Positions 32,851 to 47,000 of a stretch of DNA of 64,000 nucleotides are shown here, in pieces. The position numbers and the translations under genes are program-made. The notes beneath the pieces were generated by a model. It saw only the letters and a list, made by a program, of their open reading frames with translations. It made no database searches and was not told where the DNA came from. How positions within the stretch are numbered: position 1 is the first letter of the stretch; each line of letters opens with the position of its first letter. Source of the DNA: Temnothorax longispinosus (taxonomy: Eukaryota; Arthropoda; Insecta; Hymenoptera; Formicidae); contig NC_092368.1 in NCBI RefSeq assembly GCF_030848805.1, positions 4,994,441 to 5,058,440 on the forward strand. Reading direction: 5' to 3'.

Positions 32851-35800
32851 TTTAAAGGCGCTTTCAGTTGTCAATTAATTTAAAGACTTAGCGCATTAAT
32901 TATTTTTTCAACTCTCTTCATGCTGGGAAAAAGAATTACGCAGAGATTAGCGGTTTTTAAGAACCGATGTCCTTAATCGTCACTTGGGGAAATAACCGAC
33001 GTGTTAATCATACATAATTCCTTGGAAATGTGGATCATCCTCCACCGGATTCTCCTCCCTCTCTTAAGCGAACTGTCTAACGGAATTCAGGGTTACAAGG
33101 ATGTATACGAGGCGATACGAGGGCGGTCGCCTGGAATCCGCTAAATTATTTCGGCTGCTCGCTAATTTCGTCACGTCGTGAAGGGTGGCGTTGGCTCGCC
33201 GCCACAGGCGACTTCTCGTGAAATTCCGTTGGTTAATAGTTGATCTCGCTAACTATTCTCAAGACGGATTGGGTCCGTTAATTCTTGTAACTATTTGTTG
33301 ACATAAAATAAACGTCTTTAAACGTTTCTACAAATATTTGTTCAAATACTCGTGAATTTATTGTAGATTTTAATTTTAATAGATGAACTTTTAGTTTTTA
33401 ATTTTTTTTTTTAAGTATATAGGATTATTTTTTTTATATTTCTCTGAACTAGGATTCTCTGAACGAGAATTAAAATTTTGTTAAATTCTGGTTAAACTTT
33501 TTCTTGCTTTTTATTTACAAAACTCGCAATTGTTGAATCGTTTCTACCTTTAAACAACTATTAAGGATAGATGTGTCGTCCGTGTAACGTTTGCTAGCGA
33601 GAATTTTAGGAAAATCAATGAACCACAATTCCGAATTAGCCTGCCGGTTTTACCTAAATTACGCTAGTTATTCAGGTATCAAAATAAATCAGTCATTGCA
33701 AAGAGAATGTATGTCACAAAAAATATTTTAAGAATAGAAAGGAGTAGCTTATATTTATTTTCTCCTTACATATCTTTTTTAATATAATACTCGATAATGA
33801 AAGTTATATTAGATTCCGATTCATTCGAGAGTAATGATTTGAAAGGGAGGGGAGTCCTCACCCCCTCGCTTACCGCCGCTTTCTTTCTCTCGATCAATTG
33901 CTTGTCGATTGGCCAACCATCTCGGCTGGTTAAAGTCAGTGTTCGGCATTCCGCACCAGCCAACAGTCAGGGTCAACATCTCCCTCGAGGCTATCTCGGG
34001 GAAGAGTAGCCGGGCGTGTCAAACGAGCGTAAACACCCCGAAACGGTGAACATAAGGGAGTTCTGTGTTCGAAAGAGGATGCAAAAGATTTTCGTGCGGC
34101 TCAATGCGTCAACCACGTTTTTCTTTTCTGCCTGCAAATTGTCGACCAGCCGCGATATTTATTTGCCCGTCGCTATTAGCGGCCGTGCCCCTGTGGCGTG
34201 AATCGTCGTGAGATATTTGGAATTCACGAGGAGTAGCGAGCCCGAAAAAAATTCGCGAGGGCGATTTTCGCTCGACGATTTCTTCTTGTCTGTCGTCGCT
34301 GCTTTCGGTGAATGGCGCAGCTGTAGAAAGCGGCGGCGTTAGCTCCCCGATGCACTGTTCAATTTGCAGCTTATTCGAGAATACTGAGTTGCATCGAAAA
34401 TCTGGGTTAGCTCTTAACGTCAATCTTCGCGCAATACAATACGGTCTTTATTAATATTTCGAAGCAAAGAGATGACGGAATTTATTAACATTATTAATCA
34501 ATAACAATTTTAATAAATTGAGATATTATTAAATGAAATGAAATAATATTATATATGTATACACACATAATAACGGAGAAAAATTATTCGAGTTATTATA
34601 AAATAGTTTAAATATTTTACTTTATGCTATTCTGAGAAATAATTATATATCATTCATTATATATAATAACTGAGGGTTATTTATTGCGGATTATGTCTCT
34701 CGTTTACGTTAGGACATGTTTTTCATTAATATTAATCAACGATGCATTTTTCTGCAAGAGCGATGAGTAGAAAAATAATGAATCATTTTGAAGCCGTTTT
34801 TTATCTTGACGATAACGATGCAAGATTATCACCTTTATGGCTCATTTATCATCGGGCGGTCCTTTTTCATAATTAAGAAGATTGTTTCCGCCGCGACAAG
34901 CAGTTACGAGCGATTTTCACATTAACCGTGGCACGCGGCCGCGAGGGACCATTTAGAATTGTCGATTACGACGTGCGTCAGTAGATAATAATAATCGTCG
35001 TCGAAAGCCCCTCGACTTCGTCGTTGAGTCCAATCGAAGGCACGAGTCGTAACGACGACAATCTTTGTGTGTTTCCGTGCCTCTGATGCGTTATTGTTGT
35101 ATGCGCGATTTGCGGTAGCGATAAGCACGTGCGTCAAAGCTGATACCGTATCTTATCGATCGGTCCCGTTTTCCAGGATCGCGATCACACGCCGCGAGAA
35201 ATCATCTTCGGCGAATTCCACGCGGGGAATTACAGCCCGCGCTGTCTCTTTCGATTTGTTTCCAGACGGAAAATTCAGAGGCGGTCGAAACGAATTCGTT
35301 TTATTTTTAACGTTAGCAGATAAAAAGAGAGAAAAGAAGAGAGGGAGAGGCGAGATGCACGGTTCCTGAAATAGAGATTGAATGATGCAATTTGAAAATT
35401 TTATATTTTCAATAATAATAAAATACTTTACCGAAAAGTTAAATGAAGGAACTACAGATATGACTATTTTATTTTATCAGAGTTTGATAAAAATTCCGAT
35501 TATTTTAGAAAAAGTAATCTTTCCAGTTGAGAGCACAATTAATACCGTACTAGTGCACAAACGACGAAATCACGTGTCAGGTTATCCTTGACGTCCCAAT
35601 GACACCTGTCAGCTTAAGGCGTCAATCTTGCGCAGTCAAGCGCGCTCGCACGTGAATTTTTTTTGAGCGTAAACAACTGCATCCTATTATTCTAAAACAG
35701 CTTAACCGGGGAAGCTTGAGAAGCTCCGAGCAAACCGATTAGGTCCGCCAGTCTAAATCGTCACGGGGAAGATCCAAGCGCAGCCTTGGATCCGTACGGC

Positions 35801-38800
35801 AACCTTGAGCTGACTCAACCGCGCCAGATACCGCGATGTATCGAGGTTAAACGGTAAGAAAAAGAAGACGAGCTGTGTTCTCTCCCTCCGTTCTATCTTT
35901 TTCTCTTTTTCGCCACGGTTTGGTTCTTGCATCCCGCGAGACGGAATCATCGCGAGGGCGTCGGCGAGCGAATTCCGCGCGTTCCGAATCGAGTTAATAA
36001 AGTCGAGTCTCGTTAGCCCGCTTTCGGCGTGCCACGCTAATAGCTCGGGCCTCTTCTCCTCTTCGATTCGTCTGATGATCGGGCTATTTTTAGCGTGTGG
36101 GTGCTCCACGCTCTGCTGGAAGTAAATCATAACAACCGTCTCTCGAGATACGCAGCGTACGCCGCGCGGCAGGCCGAGGATGCTCCTCGAGCATAAAGTA
36201 GCGCAAGAATTCGGGGATTTCAAAATAAAAAAAGATGAATGCAAACGCGGAATTTTCGTATATACACGCGTTGCCCTAGGTCCCCCGCAGAACGCATGAG
36301 AAATTGAATATACTGGAATTCCTTGAATTCCTTGAAAATTGAGTAAAATTGCGAGTAACATGTGAATAGCTGCTCAATTTTAAAAATTATCGTAAATAGA
36401 AGAATTCGAAGAAAAAATTATATTAAGATAAAATGATAGCGTTCTACGTTAATTAATTTCGCTATATATGAATCGTTGCAGCTTATGGATGTAATGAAAT
36501 ATTTATGATAATACGATAAAAGCTTTTATTCTTTCTTGCCTCTACATTTTACACATCAAGTATATAAATTTCTGAAACTTGCAGCTAATCTTAGAATATA
36601 AAAGATTAGTAAGTAAAGTTCCTTTCGGGAGTGTGCCAAATGTCCTCAAGAACTTCGTATTATTCGCACACTGAGAACGAAGTTTCCCAACATCTAACTC
36701 TTTTGTACTAAGGTGCATGGGATCATTAATTTTCTCCGTTAGGCAACTTGTCGACAAGCCAGTCAGGCAAAAAATCCTATCGATAAGCGCTATCTTTCTT
36801 TCGGTTCTTTCGGCGAGGCTACCGTTTCCCGATTGTGTCTCTTTTTCGACGAGAAGCGAGATAAATCCGATCAATAATGCATTAATATCCCTCTCCGCGT
36901 GCCGTGCAGTATGTTGCAAAAATGGGAAGTTGATACGCCACACGGTATCTGGAACCGAACAAAATTCTCCGCGATATCTCGGAAAAGCGCGGATATTTAT
37001 TTTTTAATATAGATATAAATTGCATTCGCGTCGCTACGAAGGAAGGCGTCATTAGTTTTACGTTTCACAATGAAAAATCTCGCCCGCGAATTCGTGCAAA
37101 CTTCACTCGAGGACGTCTCGGCGGAGCCAGGAAAGTTCATAAGCCGCCGACGAGTATTTTTGTTCATGGATATTATCGATTGCATATATACGGGGCATAC
37201 CGAAACTATCGCAGCTTTTCTGCCTTCGACAAATTTAGAGTAGGTTTCTTCTTCGAGAACAGATCTGCTTAAACTCATTCCTTTCGGCGTCTTTAATATC
37301 TCAACGTCTTTTATCTAAATAAATATCGCAATTAGAAATATCAAATACAAATTGTGCCGACCTACTTAAAATCAAACGCAATATATTATATAATACTTTA
37401 TCTGTATCCTCCATGTCCAGTTCTAATTAATTCATGTTTCTGTGTTATCTCTCTATATTCTCTTTTATTCCATTCTATATATTCATAATTAATCCCATTC
37501 TAATTAATTAATGTTTACAAATTAGAGACTAGTGATATCTAGATATTTCATATTTAATTTTATTAATTGATAAAAAATAAAAATGTTATGGTCGCCCTAG
37601 AGCTGAAGGGAAGAGCGATGATTCTGGGACACTCTGTATACATTTTATTACTTGGTCTTCGGCGGGTGGTTTTCCTTCATTTCTCATTATAAAATCGACC
37701 CGCGAGAGAGCCGCGAGATTTCGTCGGTGTGTTTTTATCGAGTGTTACGTCAACATAAACGAGAAGCGTTCCGATCCTGCGGGATGCCGCGTTCGCGCGA
37801 GCTACGATATTTTCACGCCGCGAGATGAACAATATACGGAAGTCCAATTCACCTCAGCGCGATAATAATAATAATAATATCATAAATATATTTTTCCGTA
37901 ATGTGTATATATACAACGGGGCACCCCTGCGCGGAAGAAAGCCGCAAACTTCTAGAATCCTTGATCCCGAGCGTGCCGTGTAATAAAATCTATTTTGCTC
38001 TATCCTGTACTCCCTAGCTGTGCGTACTGTAAACACGTTAATATCGCACAGCCGTCTAAGCCACGTAAATCCCAGGCTGTAAAGATACCAATGCGTATAT
38101 TTGCGATGCGGTAAACGCGATCCGGCGAAGGAGATTGTCTTCTTATTACAATTTTGCAGACATGCCTCTGGTATTTTTACTCTCCGTCCCGAAATCAACA
38201 TTCCGTTAATGCAACGTTACTTATACAAGGCGATCGCTGAGAAATTAGAACGCGATTGTCTCCGACAAACTTTAATCGGACGCATAATTTCTGACGGCTC
38301 ATGACTGTGACATTTAGTATCTCAGTAAAAATACATCGCACATTAAGAGTCCATTAAACTACCTAATTTTGGCTGGGTAATAAGGTTTTCTGATCTATTT
38401 GAACTCTCAAAATGGGGAGTTGTCAAAGTCGTCTTTCTTTTTAATCAATTTAAAGCGATGAGATATATTTTCCGTGCCGATATTCTCGCTGAGGAAAAAT
38501 CATTTCGGGTTTTCGACGACGCCGACGGGATACGTATCGTTTCCTCCGTGCGCCAGCCGCGTCTGTCATCTCGTTATTACGAATTGCAATTTCCGGCGTG
38601 TAAATTTCAAGCGGCACTGTCGTGACGCACTTCGCGATCATTATCGCGAGTCCGATTGACGTGTACCTAAAATCATTGACGCGGTTGATCGGCTGGTGTA
38701 CTGAAACGCGGCCACCAGGGTATCCCGCGGCGATGACGCGAGTCGAGCCAGCTCCGAGATGGGCGGGTGAATGACGTGTCTCGCTTCTGATTCACTGCAA

Positions 38801-41800
38801 TGCGTCACGGGGTATCTTATTGCCGACCCATTGCGGTCTATTGTCCGACCAGTCCCAAACAACCTCTTACAGGTGGACGAAAAGAAGAACAAGAAAGATC
38901 ACTCGAAAGGGAGGCAAAAGTGTTCATGTTCCCCTCTTTTCTTCTTTACAATGGTTTTATCCTTCGTAAATTTTTAAGTATAAATATATGAAAGAAAGTA
39001 ATATCTGGTACTTGTAATATTAAAATATAAATATTAAGGGGCAATTCTTCCGAATACGTGCACACATGTAAAAGATTTCTTCAGCTTCATCGCAAATCTC
39101 GAAGAGCAGAGAAAGTCTTATCTCCAAATCTGATTCGATATTCATATTTTTTTAGCAGGTCGTAACTGAAATAATTGAGGGATTTGAATACATGTTTTTT
39201 TTTTAATTTGACGTTAGCGATATAACGATCTCGTCAAGTCGGCGAGAATAGCAAAAGCATTATTAACAGTGCGAATGTGTAAACTGGACGGGGAACGATG
39301 CTTGAATGCAGTTTAAAATGCAGCGGCCAGATAATTTCGCGGTCCGATCGATTGCGATTTGACGGTGCGATGCGACGTCACGTTTGCACACACGCTATTT
39401 ATTTACATCCACGTGTGCATGCCGGCATACGGCCGTCACGTGATTATTGCAACTATTTATAGTTGCCGATGCGGTCAAGTACCACCGAACCGCCGAAATT
39501 CCAACAAACTTTCTGCAATCTTTTCTCAAATATTTTGATATCCCGTTGATTTTGCATAGACACGTCAAAGATCGAATCTTCGTGCACGTAATGAAATAAA
39601 GAGAATACAAATTAAGAGAACTTTATCAAATCGAGCGATTACAAACAGACAATAAAGACTAAAGCTAAAAGAATTTTTCATCTAACTCCAAGAGATCTTT
39701 TCTCCGCAATTTTACTGGCAACCAGGTTACTGAGTGTATTTGTTAGCAATTCTTTTCTGGCGAGAGATAAATTTTCGTTAGAGAAAAATCGACTCCAGAT
39801 TCGCCGAGAATTCATGGCCGTGAGAAAGAGACGCGCTCGGGGCAGACGTTTTTAACACCGAAATGAAAATGTAGTACACGAAAACCGCGCGGCTTCGCGC
39901 GTAAATACATCCGGCGGCGATTTACGAGCGGCCGGTCGCAAGCTTCTCGATTCCGGAAGCTGGCGCGGCTCGCCCCTTTTCTCGCTAACCATCTATTGTT
40001 CCCGCGAAACGCGTCGAGGAAGTCATAAAGCAACGACTCATAAACTTGTCTCGAGTCAATGAAAACCCGGCCGGCGATCGTTTCGACGCGCTTTAAAAGC
40101 TTTCCACTTTACGCGTTGCCGATCTCTTCTTAACGGCCGGTGAGATAATTCAATGACGCGCCGCTGCCGTTGAGCCCCATCCCGAAATTTTAAGCTCGTA
40201 AACGTCATGTCGACAGCAGTCGGATCGATTTCTTTGAAAAAGAAACGCTGAAAATCCCGAGGGAAGAAAATCTTCAGAAAATTATAAAAAATATCTCCGA
40301 TAAAAGATTATGTGTCTGTTATGGCACAAAGCGTCCTAGAAATTACCATCTTTTTTTTAGCTATAAAATAACCAATTTTCAGCATACTTTCCTTTAAAGG
40401 AAATTTGAATTTTCTCTTTTTTCTCTCTATTTTGCCACTTTTATTGTTCTATACTATATTATTAAATGTTTGATAAATTACGTTATAAAACCTTTTTCAA
40501 ATAAGCTCGATCACAGAAAACGCTGGTCGTTTATTCGTGGTGTATTTTATGTTACATTAATTATTAACATATTGTTTTATTATTTATTTTAAATAATATT
40601 AAATCTAGTTTTTAGAGATTTTGATTTTGAATGCATAATATCCTTATTTTACAGGAAATATTCTTGAAATCGTCTAGCAACGTTCCTCGATCGACCTCCC
40701 GCTGGTGCAGTTAACAGATTTATGTTATCGATGCTCATTTTGCGCTCCCAAGCATTTAACGCGGCGTTTAAAAGAAATGTTTTAAGATTTGCGCGAGTGA
40801 AACGCAATGAGTCGTGAAAATGCGAGGGGATATTCGTATGGGTTTTCACGCCGCCGGATTCGTCGTTCAATCGTACAGAAGATCCGTCGCGTTTTCACCG
40901 TTGCCTTTATGCGAAGCCTTTATTGGAGATTACGCCACTGCAGGCCTCCCCCGGTATAAGAGGAATTGGTAAAATAACGCGCGGACCGGCCGGGTTGGCG
41001 GCAGGTCGGGGGGTGGCACGAAGAGCGAGATTACATGGGCGAGGAGAGGACGTGAAGGAAGACCGCCCAACCTAAACTCTCCGCGCCACCAAAATGGCGG
41101 AGAGACCTGGAGGGTTGGAGGTGGTGGCACACGTGTTTGACAGCCTCGGGGCAGTAGCGTAACGGGCGCCCCGGATTTGCGTTGCTATTACAGGAGTTGT
41201 AACTCGGCTTTACCGCTCCCCCGTTAAATCGCTCGCTCGGGGAAGGTAAATTTGTGTCGAGTGAATGTGGAGGAGCTTTTAGAAGGGGGATAACGCACGG
41301 ATGTTACGTCGACGGATAATACACGATCGTGTTTCATTTTTACGCGAGAAAATGGATATCGCGCGAATGTAAAGCTGGATGGACGATTATCTAAAATCGG
41401 TCTGTTATTTCTCTCAATAAAAGAGCTACGAAGCTGCTAGAGGGTTCCAAAGAAGTATGAAACTAAAGTTGATGAGTCATGGCTGTTGGAGCTACAGGCC
41501 AATACTTGAAGGAACATTGGCTGAAAATGAAAGAATAAAACACGCTCGGAAGATATTAACACAATTATGGCACTCAGAATTCTTGATATCGATTAAATAT
41601 ACTAGCGAAATAAATTATGTTCGTAGATGATACTTGATTGAACTTAATAACGGATTTATTTTCCATCCTCTATATATCCTGATATAAACTATATAAAGAA
41701 AGTCTAGGAAAAGGGGGAGAGAAACAGAGTATTCTTATTTAATTTTATCAAATATAGCCGAGATGGAGGGGCTAAAATGGTACGTCCAACTTGGAAAGAG

Positions 41801-42206
41801 CTTCAATTATTTCGTCGTCCATCCCGTTGGCGCGCGGGGCAGTTCGCCGGTTTTTTGCCGCGAGGAGCAATGAAGCGTCGGCGAACTTTCCGGCTGACAG
41901 TTTTTTCCTCTTGCCAAGGAAGAGCGAAAAGGGCGAGGAAGGACTTCTCTTCCAGACAGAAGTTCTTCCTCACCTTCGCAAAAACAACGACTAGGAACAA
42001 CCTCGCGTCACAGATATAACTCGGCTCGGCCACGTCTATTTGATCATGGAAGAAATATTTCCCGGAGAGGAAAACTCTGTCGGCGGAATTCTTATCAGTG
42101 CTTTCTCTCATCCCTACGCCTCTGTGCCGGGCTCAACCGTCACCACCACCACTACTACCACCGCCAACGCCGCCGCAATCACCCTGTGCAACCCTCTCCC
42201 GGTCAA

Positions 42207-42258
42207 TGACGTCATAGCACAGGCTGCGGCGCGAATGTTACTTCGAATTCTGACGTCA
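42207..42258. promoter_or_regulatory. Pair of perfect CRE-type sites
   Basis: TGACGTCA occurs at 42207-42214 and 42251-42258, 44 bp apart, in a CpG-containing stretch. This is the CREB/ATF consensus. Use in vivo is unproven. Confidence 0.4.
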
Positions 42259-43076
42259 GCACGCCGACTGCCATCCAATGTTGTTAACCTTTATGTTATC
42301 GCACAGCTTTTTCCGGTTCGTTATTTTTTCGAGGCACATAAACAACGTGCGGAATATCGCGGAATTATCTGCTTCCGTCAGTTGCAAACGTTAGGGGATG
42401 GCAGTGTGAAGTATGAGGCTGGAAAAAAAGAGGGTCTATATGAACTAGATACTACAAGATAGCTTCAGCGTTGAGGAATCAATATATATGCGGCTCTCTG
42501 TTATAAATTTAATGGATTAACAAGAGTGGAGATATTCAGAAAATCATTTAACTAAATTAAAGAGAATTTTTTTCAATAGAATCTCAATATTCGAGATTAA
42601 GCAATCGTCAGAAATTCCTCGATACAGAAAGATTGGGTGCGAAAAATTCCAGTGAGTGCGAAGTACAATTTTGCCACAATCTTATCGTACCAATATTTTA
42701 TTAATATTTTATCAATACTTTTATAAGATAATTAAATTTTGAACATACAAGTATATACTATATTTTATTCTGACAATAATAACAATATTATTTATAAATG
42801 CAATTTGCAATTCTTGCAACGGACGTTATAATTTGCAACTGAATATTGTACTTGTCAACTATCGGATACTTTTTATATTTTCTTTTTGTAAAAAATGCAT
42901 GTCCAGCTTCAAAGTCGACGAATCGCGATTTGTTTAACTTTTGCAAAATCCTAATACTCGCGCGTATATTTACTCGCGCCGAATATTTCGTTGCATAAGC
43001 GTGCAGCACGCAATCGGTCGGTTCCCGACCTTTACTTCCGCGCGGGAATAACGGTGAGCAGCGTCATCGATTCACC

Positions 43077-43128
43077 ATGACGACGTTGCTGACGATCACC
43101 TTCGTCATTGGCCGTCCTCATGCCAGGT
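43077..43128 (+). CDS. Candidate first coding exon with short signal peptide
   Basis: ATG 43077 has a strong context (TTCACCATGA) and reads MTTLLTITFVIGRPHA, a short signal-peptide-like leader. It is followed by a donor, either CCAG|GTGTGAG (43126) or CCAGGT|GTGAGTAT (43128). No downstream partner exon was identified, so the gene is unknown. Confidence 0.3.
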
Positions 43129-44030
43129 GTGAGTATCACCTGGCAGCCGCCCACGGTGAATTCGCGTGATGTACGGCGAGTAGGATTGTTTGCGAGCGAC
43201 AGAGGGTGGTTGAAGAGTCGCTTGAAGAGGATATGCCGGTTCGCTCAACGACCTCGTCACGGAATTGCGTTCTAAATGAGCGTGAATACACAGGTGCAGC
43301 TCTGAATTTTGGGGACCAAAGGTTCCAGGAATCAAGACAAAAAGTCAAGATCATTTGCAGTTTTACACATTGTAATTCTACACGATTAATTCTGTAATTC
43401 TCTAATTATATAAAGTGTAAATTATTGACAGTCAGATTCGATAATTATACAGATTCTAGATGAATTTGGATTCGATTTATCTTAATAGCGAAAATTTGAC
43501 GTGATAATATATTCGATGGCAATAATTTTGCTCCGACATTATGTAATAAAATAATTAAATTGTTCCTTTCTTGGAACGCATCATCAAACATTAGTACTCT
43601 TATTGATTGATCTTATCGATAATTCACTCTTGTTAATTATTTATCTTGCAAAGACACGGCTAAACTCGTTTGGATAATTGAAATGCCATAGCGGAAGAAT
43701 TCCACGTCGCGAGAATTCCGATGTTGTACAATCTCCTGTTGCAAACGTTCCACACGGGGCGGCGAATCCGTTATATTATCAAAATTGCATTCTATCCGTA
43801 TTGAAAATTTTTTGACAGAAAAATGTCCGCTTTATAAGCGATTATGAACTATAAAAATCCGTTCGAGAAGTATTCAACGTCACGAAAGTTCCGAAGCTTG
43901 CAACAGTTCCATATTAGAGAACCTCCGTGATGGAAGAGATCTTATACGAATTGCAAATTATGAAGTTCTTGCGCCGCAAAATTTTCAAGGAGATATACCG
44001 ATCTATCACGTATAAGTATTAATTCTCATT

Positions 44031-44063
44031 TAAATATTAAATATTAAATATTAAATATTAAAA
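44031..44063. repeat. TAAATAT heptamer tandem repeat
   Basis: Over four successive 7-bp units. Confidence 0.85.
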
Positions 44064-47000
44064 GGTATATATGTTTATTAAATTTGATATTAAACTTTTC
44101 TTCTCTAAAAGTAGATCAAACATTTAGCTACAAAGCTTTTTCGTGAAGATAGTTGCAAACAGAGAATAATCTTATTTACATGTTACGACAGAGATTTTAC
44201 TAGTATTACAACAGGTAACTTAATAAACGCGAATATAATAGGAGGCCCTTTAATCCGTCCTTGGTCCTTAGGGTTATTCTGCAGCATCTCGCAGCTTATA
44301 ACGTTCACTATACAAAATTAGAGCGAACGTTCCTAGCCCTCGTTAGCAACCCTCTTGCAACTATTATCCTTGGTGTAGACCAGTAAAGAGGATAGAACGT
44401 GAGATCGCCGAATCCGGATTGACCTTTTTGAGAGGCATGTAAATCGTCCGTTCCACAAGGTCCGACAATGCGCGATATTTGAGGAACGGCGATTTGTAGC
44501 TACTGTCACTAATCTGATTTCAAACGAATCGCTCGTGGGAATTTACATCCTGCACCCTTTTGGCGGGTCGGGAAAAATTGCGCTCGCCTACGGCATAAAT
44601 TTTTTTCCCTCGGTCCCCGGGGGTGCGTGGCGCCGTCAATGGAATTGATGATGGAAAAAAGGGCCGGTCCGCGCTCTGCTCCTCGTCGGGGACCCAACGG
44701 CATTGGTTATTGGCTGTCCCTTAAAGCGACAGGATAATATATCAGGGGTGCGAAAATGTAATTGGTTTTAGAATTTCAGATGTAATATAGAAACACGGTT
44801 TCCTTTGAAACTTGAATGAAATTCGCCTTGAGGCTCGTATATGAAACTTGATATTCTATCGCGAACAGTTGCCGATAGTATGTTCTAAATATAGAAATAA
44901 TCTTTCTGTGAATTGAATGAATATTGTACTGTTTCCGAGCTGCAGTGTCTTTATTATTTCTAAGATAATTCAGAAAGTATTACATAATTAATGGTTACTT
45001 TATATAATATACAATCCGTTCTCTTTTCATGAAATTGAAACAAATTACCATTTTGAAACGAGAGCAAAAGATTTTATTCTACGATTTTTCGTCATCATTA
45101 TCTCGTTACAATGATATTACCAAGTTAATCCACGTCCAAAGTCGCGGGATATAATTCAACTATATATACTGGCAAACTTTGAATCACAACAAAAGCGCAA
45201 GATTTGTATCTTAATTATGCACGTGTCCTCGTTGCCAATCATTTCCCCATTTCTTCTCGTCTCTCGTCAATTACGACAATTACGTTCTATTTTTTGAGAA
45301 GTTTCGATGACGCACTTGCGTAGCGTAAAAATATCTCATTATTAAATTTAATCGCACCCTTATCGCCGACTGCGCGAATAAAAATACCGAGGGTACACGT
45401 GTACGTCAGCAATCGGAGATATACACGCGCGGCAATTTACCGGCGCCAGACGACGACTTTCGACCGGAATCGCGAAAATTACGAGCGCAGCATCGTCCCC
45501 GTCTTCCGTCTCCGGCGAAGTCATAGCTTGCACGCTATTGCTATTTTCGATAATCGACGCATCGTGGCCGTAATAAACCGCGGATCCGCGGCGCCGCGCT
45601 GCGACCGGCATGGCACGTGCGCCCACGTGTAATCCGGAACCGGAGATATTCCCCCCCTTGAAGAGATATTCCGCCAAGATATTCCTACGTTCGCGAGGTA
45701 AAGTTCTTCTCTTCGCGACACGAGTGATTCTCGTGAGAATGGATAAGCGGCGGCTACCGAAAAATTCGTGACCTATATATTCAGGGATTAGTAATTTATT
45801 TACGACCTATTCACATCCGTCGCCGTCTTTCGTCGCCGGATCGCGTCCCCCGTTAAATTCGTCGACCGCCGACATCGAGGATCCCGTCGCGCGTCGGTCT
45901 AGACGATTTAACTGCGACAGATACGGCACGGGGGAATCTTTCAGAAATGAGCTCGTTAAGAAAAAGATGTACGCGTGTTCGGCGAGTCAGAAATAGCTTA
46001 CTCGATGGGGAAAAAGGATTTCGAAATTTTAATTGGTTCGCACGAGTAGCGTCTGTAACTTATTAACAATAGAACGATATAAGAATAACCTTCGAGACAT
46101 AAAAAAAGGTACGATCGGTATAAATTAGTTCTTAACCGTTTAGTCCGCGCGAGTGTATCCGAACTTACAAACAGCATCGCGGAGAGATATGGGTTTTGGC
46201 ATATAATAATAATGGATGTGACGCAAGAGAAGTTATATTGGCGGCGCATGTGGAGGAATGAAATATACGTTCGGATCGAAAGTCGTGGCCTGTCGAAGAA
46301 AATGTTGAAAAATTTACTGCAAGCTAGAGAGATAAACGGCGGTCCGGCGCGGCGCAACGTGAATATTACGTAAAGGAACTCGTAGAGAATACATAATCGA
46401 CTGAAATTTATAAAGTGCAGGTAAATCGCTTTGAAGCGGTAGAAAAAAAGATACAATAAATATAAATATATTTACGTCAAGCTGAGAACTGACAGGAGTA
46501 TAGAAAGCATCTATGTTTGACGTTTGACGAAAGCACTTAACGTTTGACGATATAAAATATTTTTAATACGGATTGCCATTTAATTATTTATTCTGTCTTG
46601 TTCTTTCACAGGAAAATTCATAAGAGTCTTACGATAGACATTATTTTTTGGCACTTTGAGTATCGATTGAGTGCGAGAATCGGACGATCTATCAATTATG
46701 AAAGAAACAATGCGAAATACTAATGGTAACATCGATGATCCCTTTTATCTTCTCAAGCGAGAATAAAAGTCACTTGTTGTCGTACAATACTTGCGTAAAT
46801 ACTTCGCTGAGTAGGATCATCATCAACCTATAGAGCGATGAGGCATCCTTTACGAACCGAGCTTTAGGGTCCTTTTATAACTAAATCCGCACTTAATGAA
46901 CTCTATTATAACGCTGAAAGCTGGTCACACCGTAGATAGAAATTAAATTAATTAGTTATGTGTATTACTATGTTAAATCATGTTGAGACGTGAATATTTC

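Larger units (their letters stand above)
28151..43076. other. Gene-poor region
   Basis: No supported gene. It contains an A/T decamer repeat (30137-30168), GA/GATA repeats (31509-31550), a duplicated 34-bp motif (31598 and 33142), a foldback MITE (32737-32850), an unsupported 202-codon ORF (36361-35753), a GC-rich block (40.9-41.3 kb) with a CCAAAATGGCGGAG motif, and TGACGTCA sites at 30961, 42207 and 42251. Confidence 0.5.

Noticed and set aside
35753..36361. 202-codon minus-strand ORF
   Set aside because: Longest ORF in the gene-poor region, but composition is mixed, there is no splice or start support and no recognised domain; probably chance in CpG-rich DNA.
42040..42462. 140-codon plus-strand ORF with poly-Thr
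   Set aside because: Thr run comes from an ACC repeat; no family or splice evidence.
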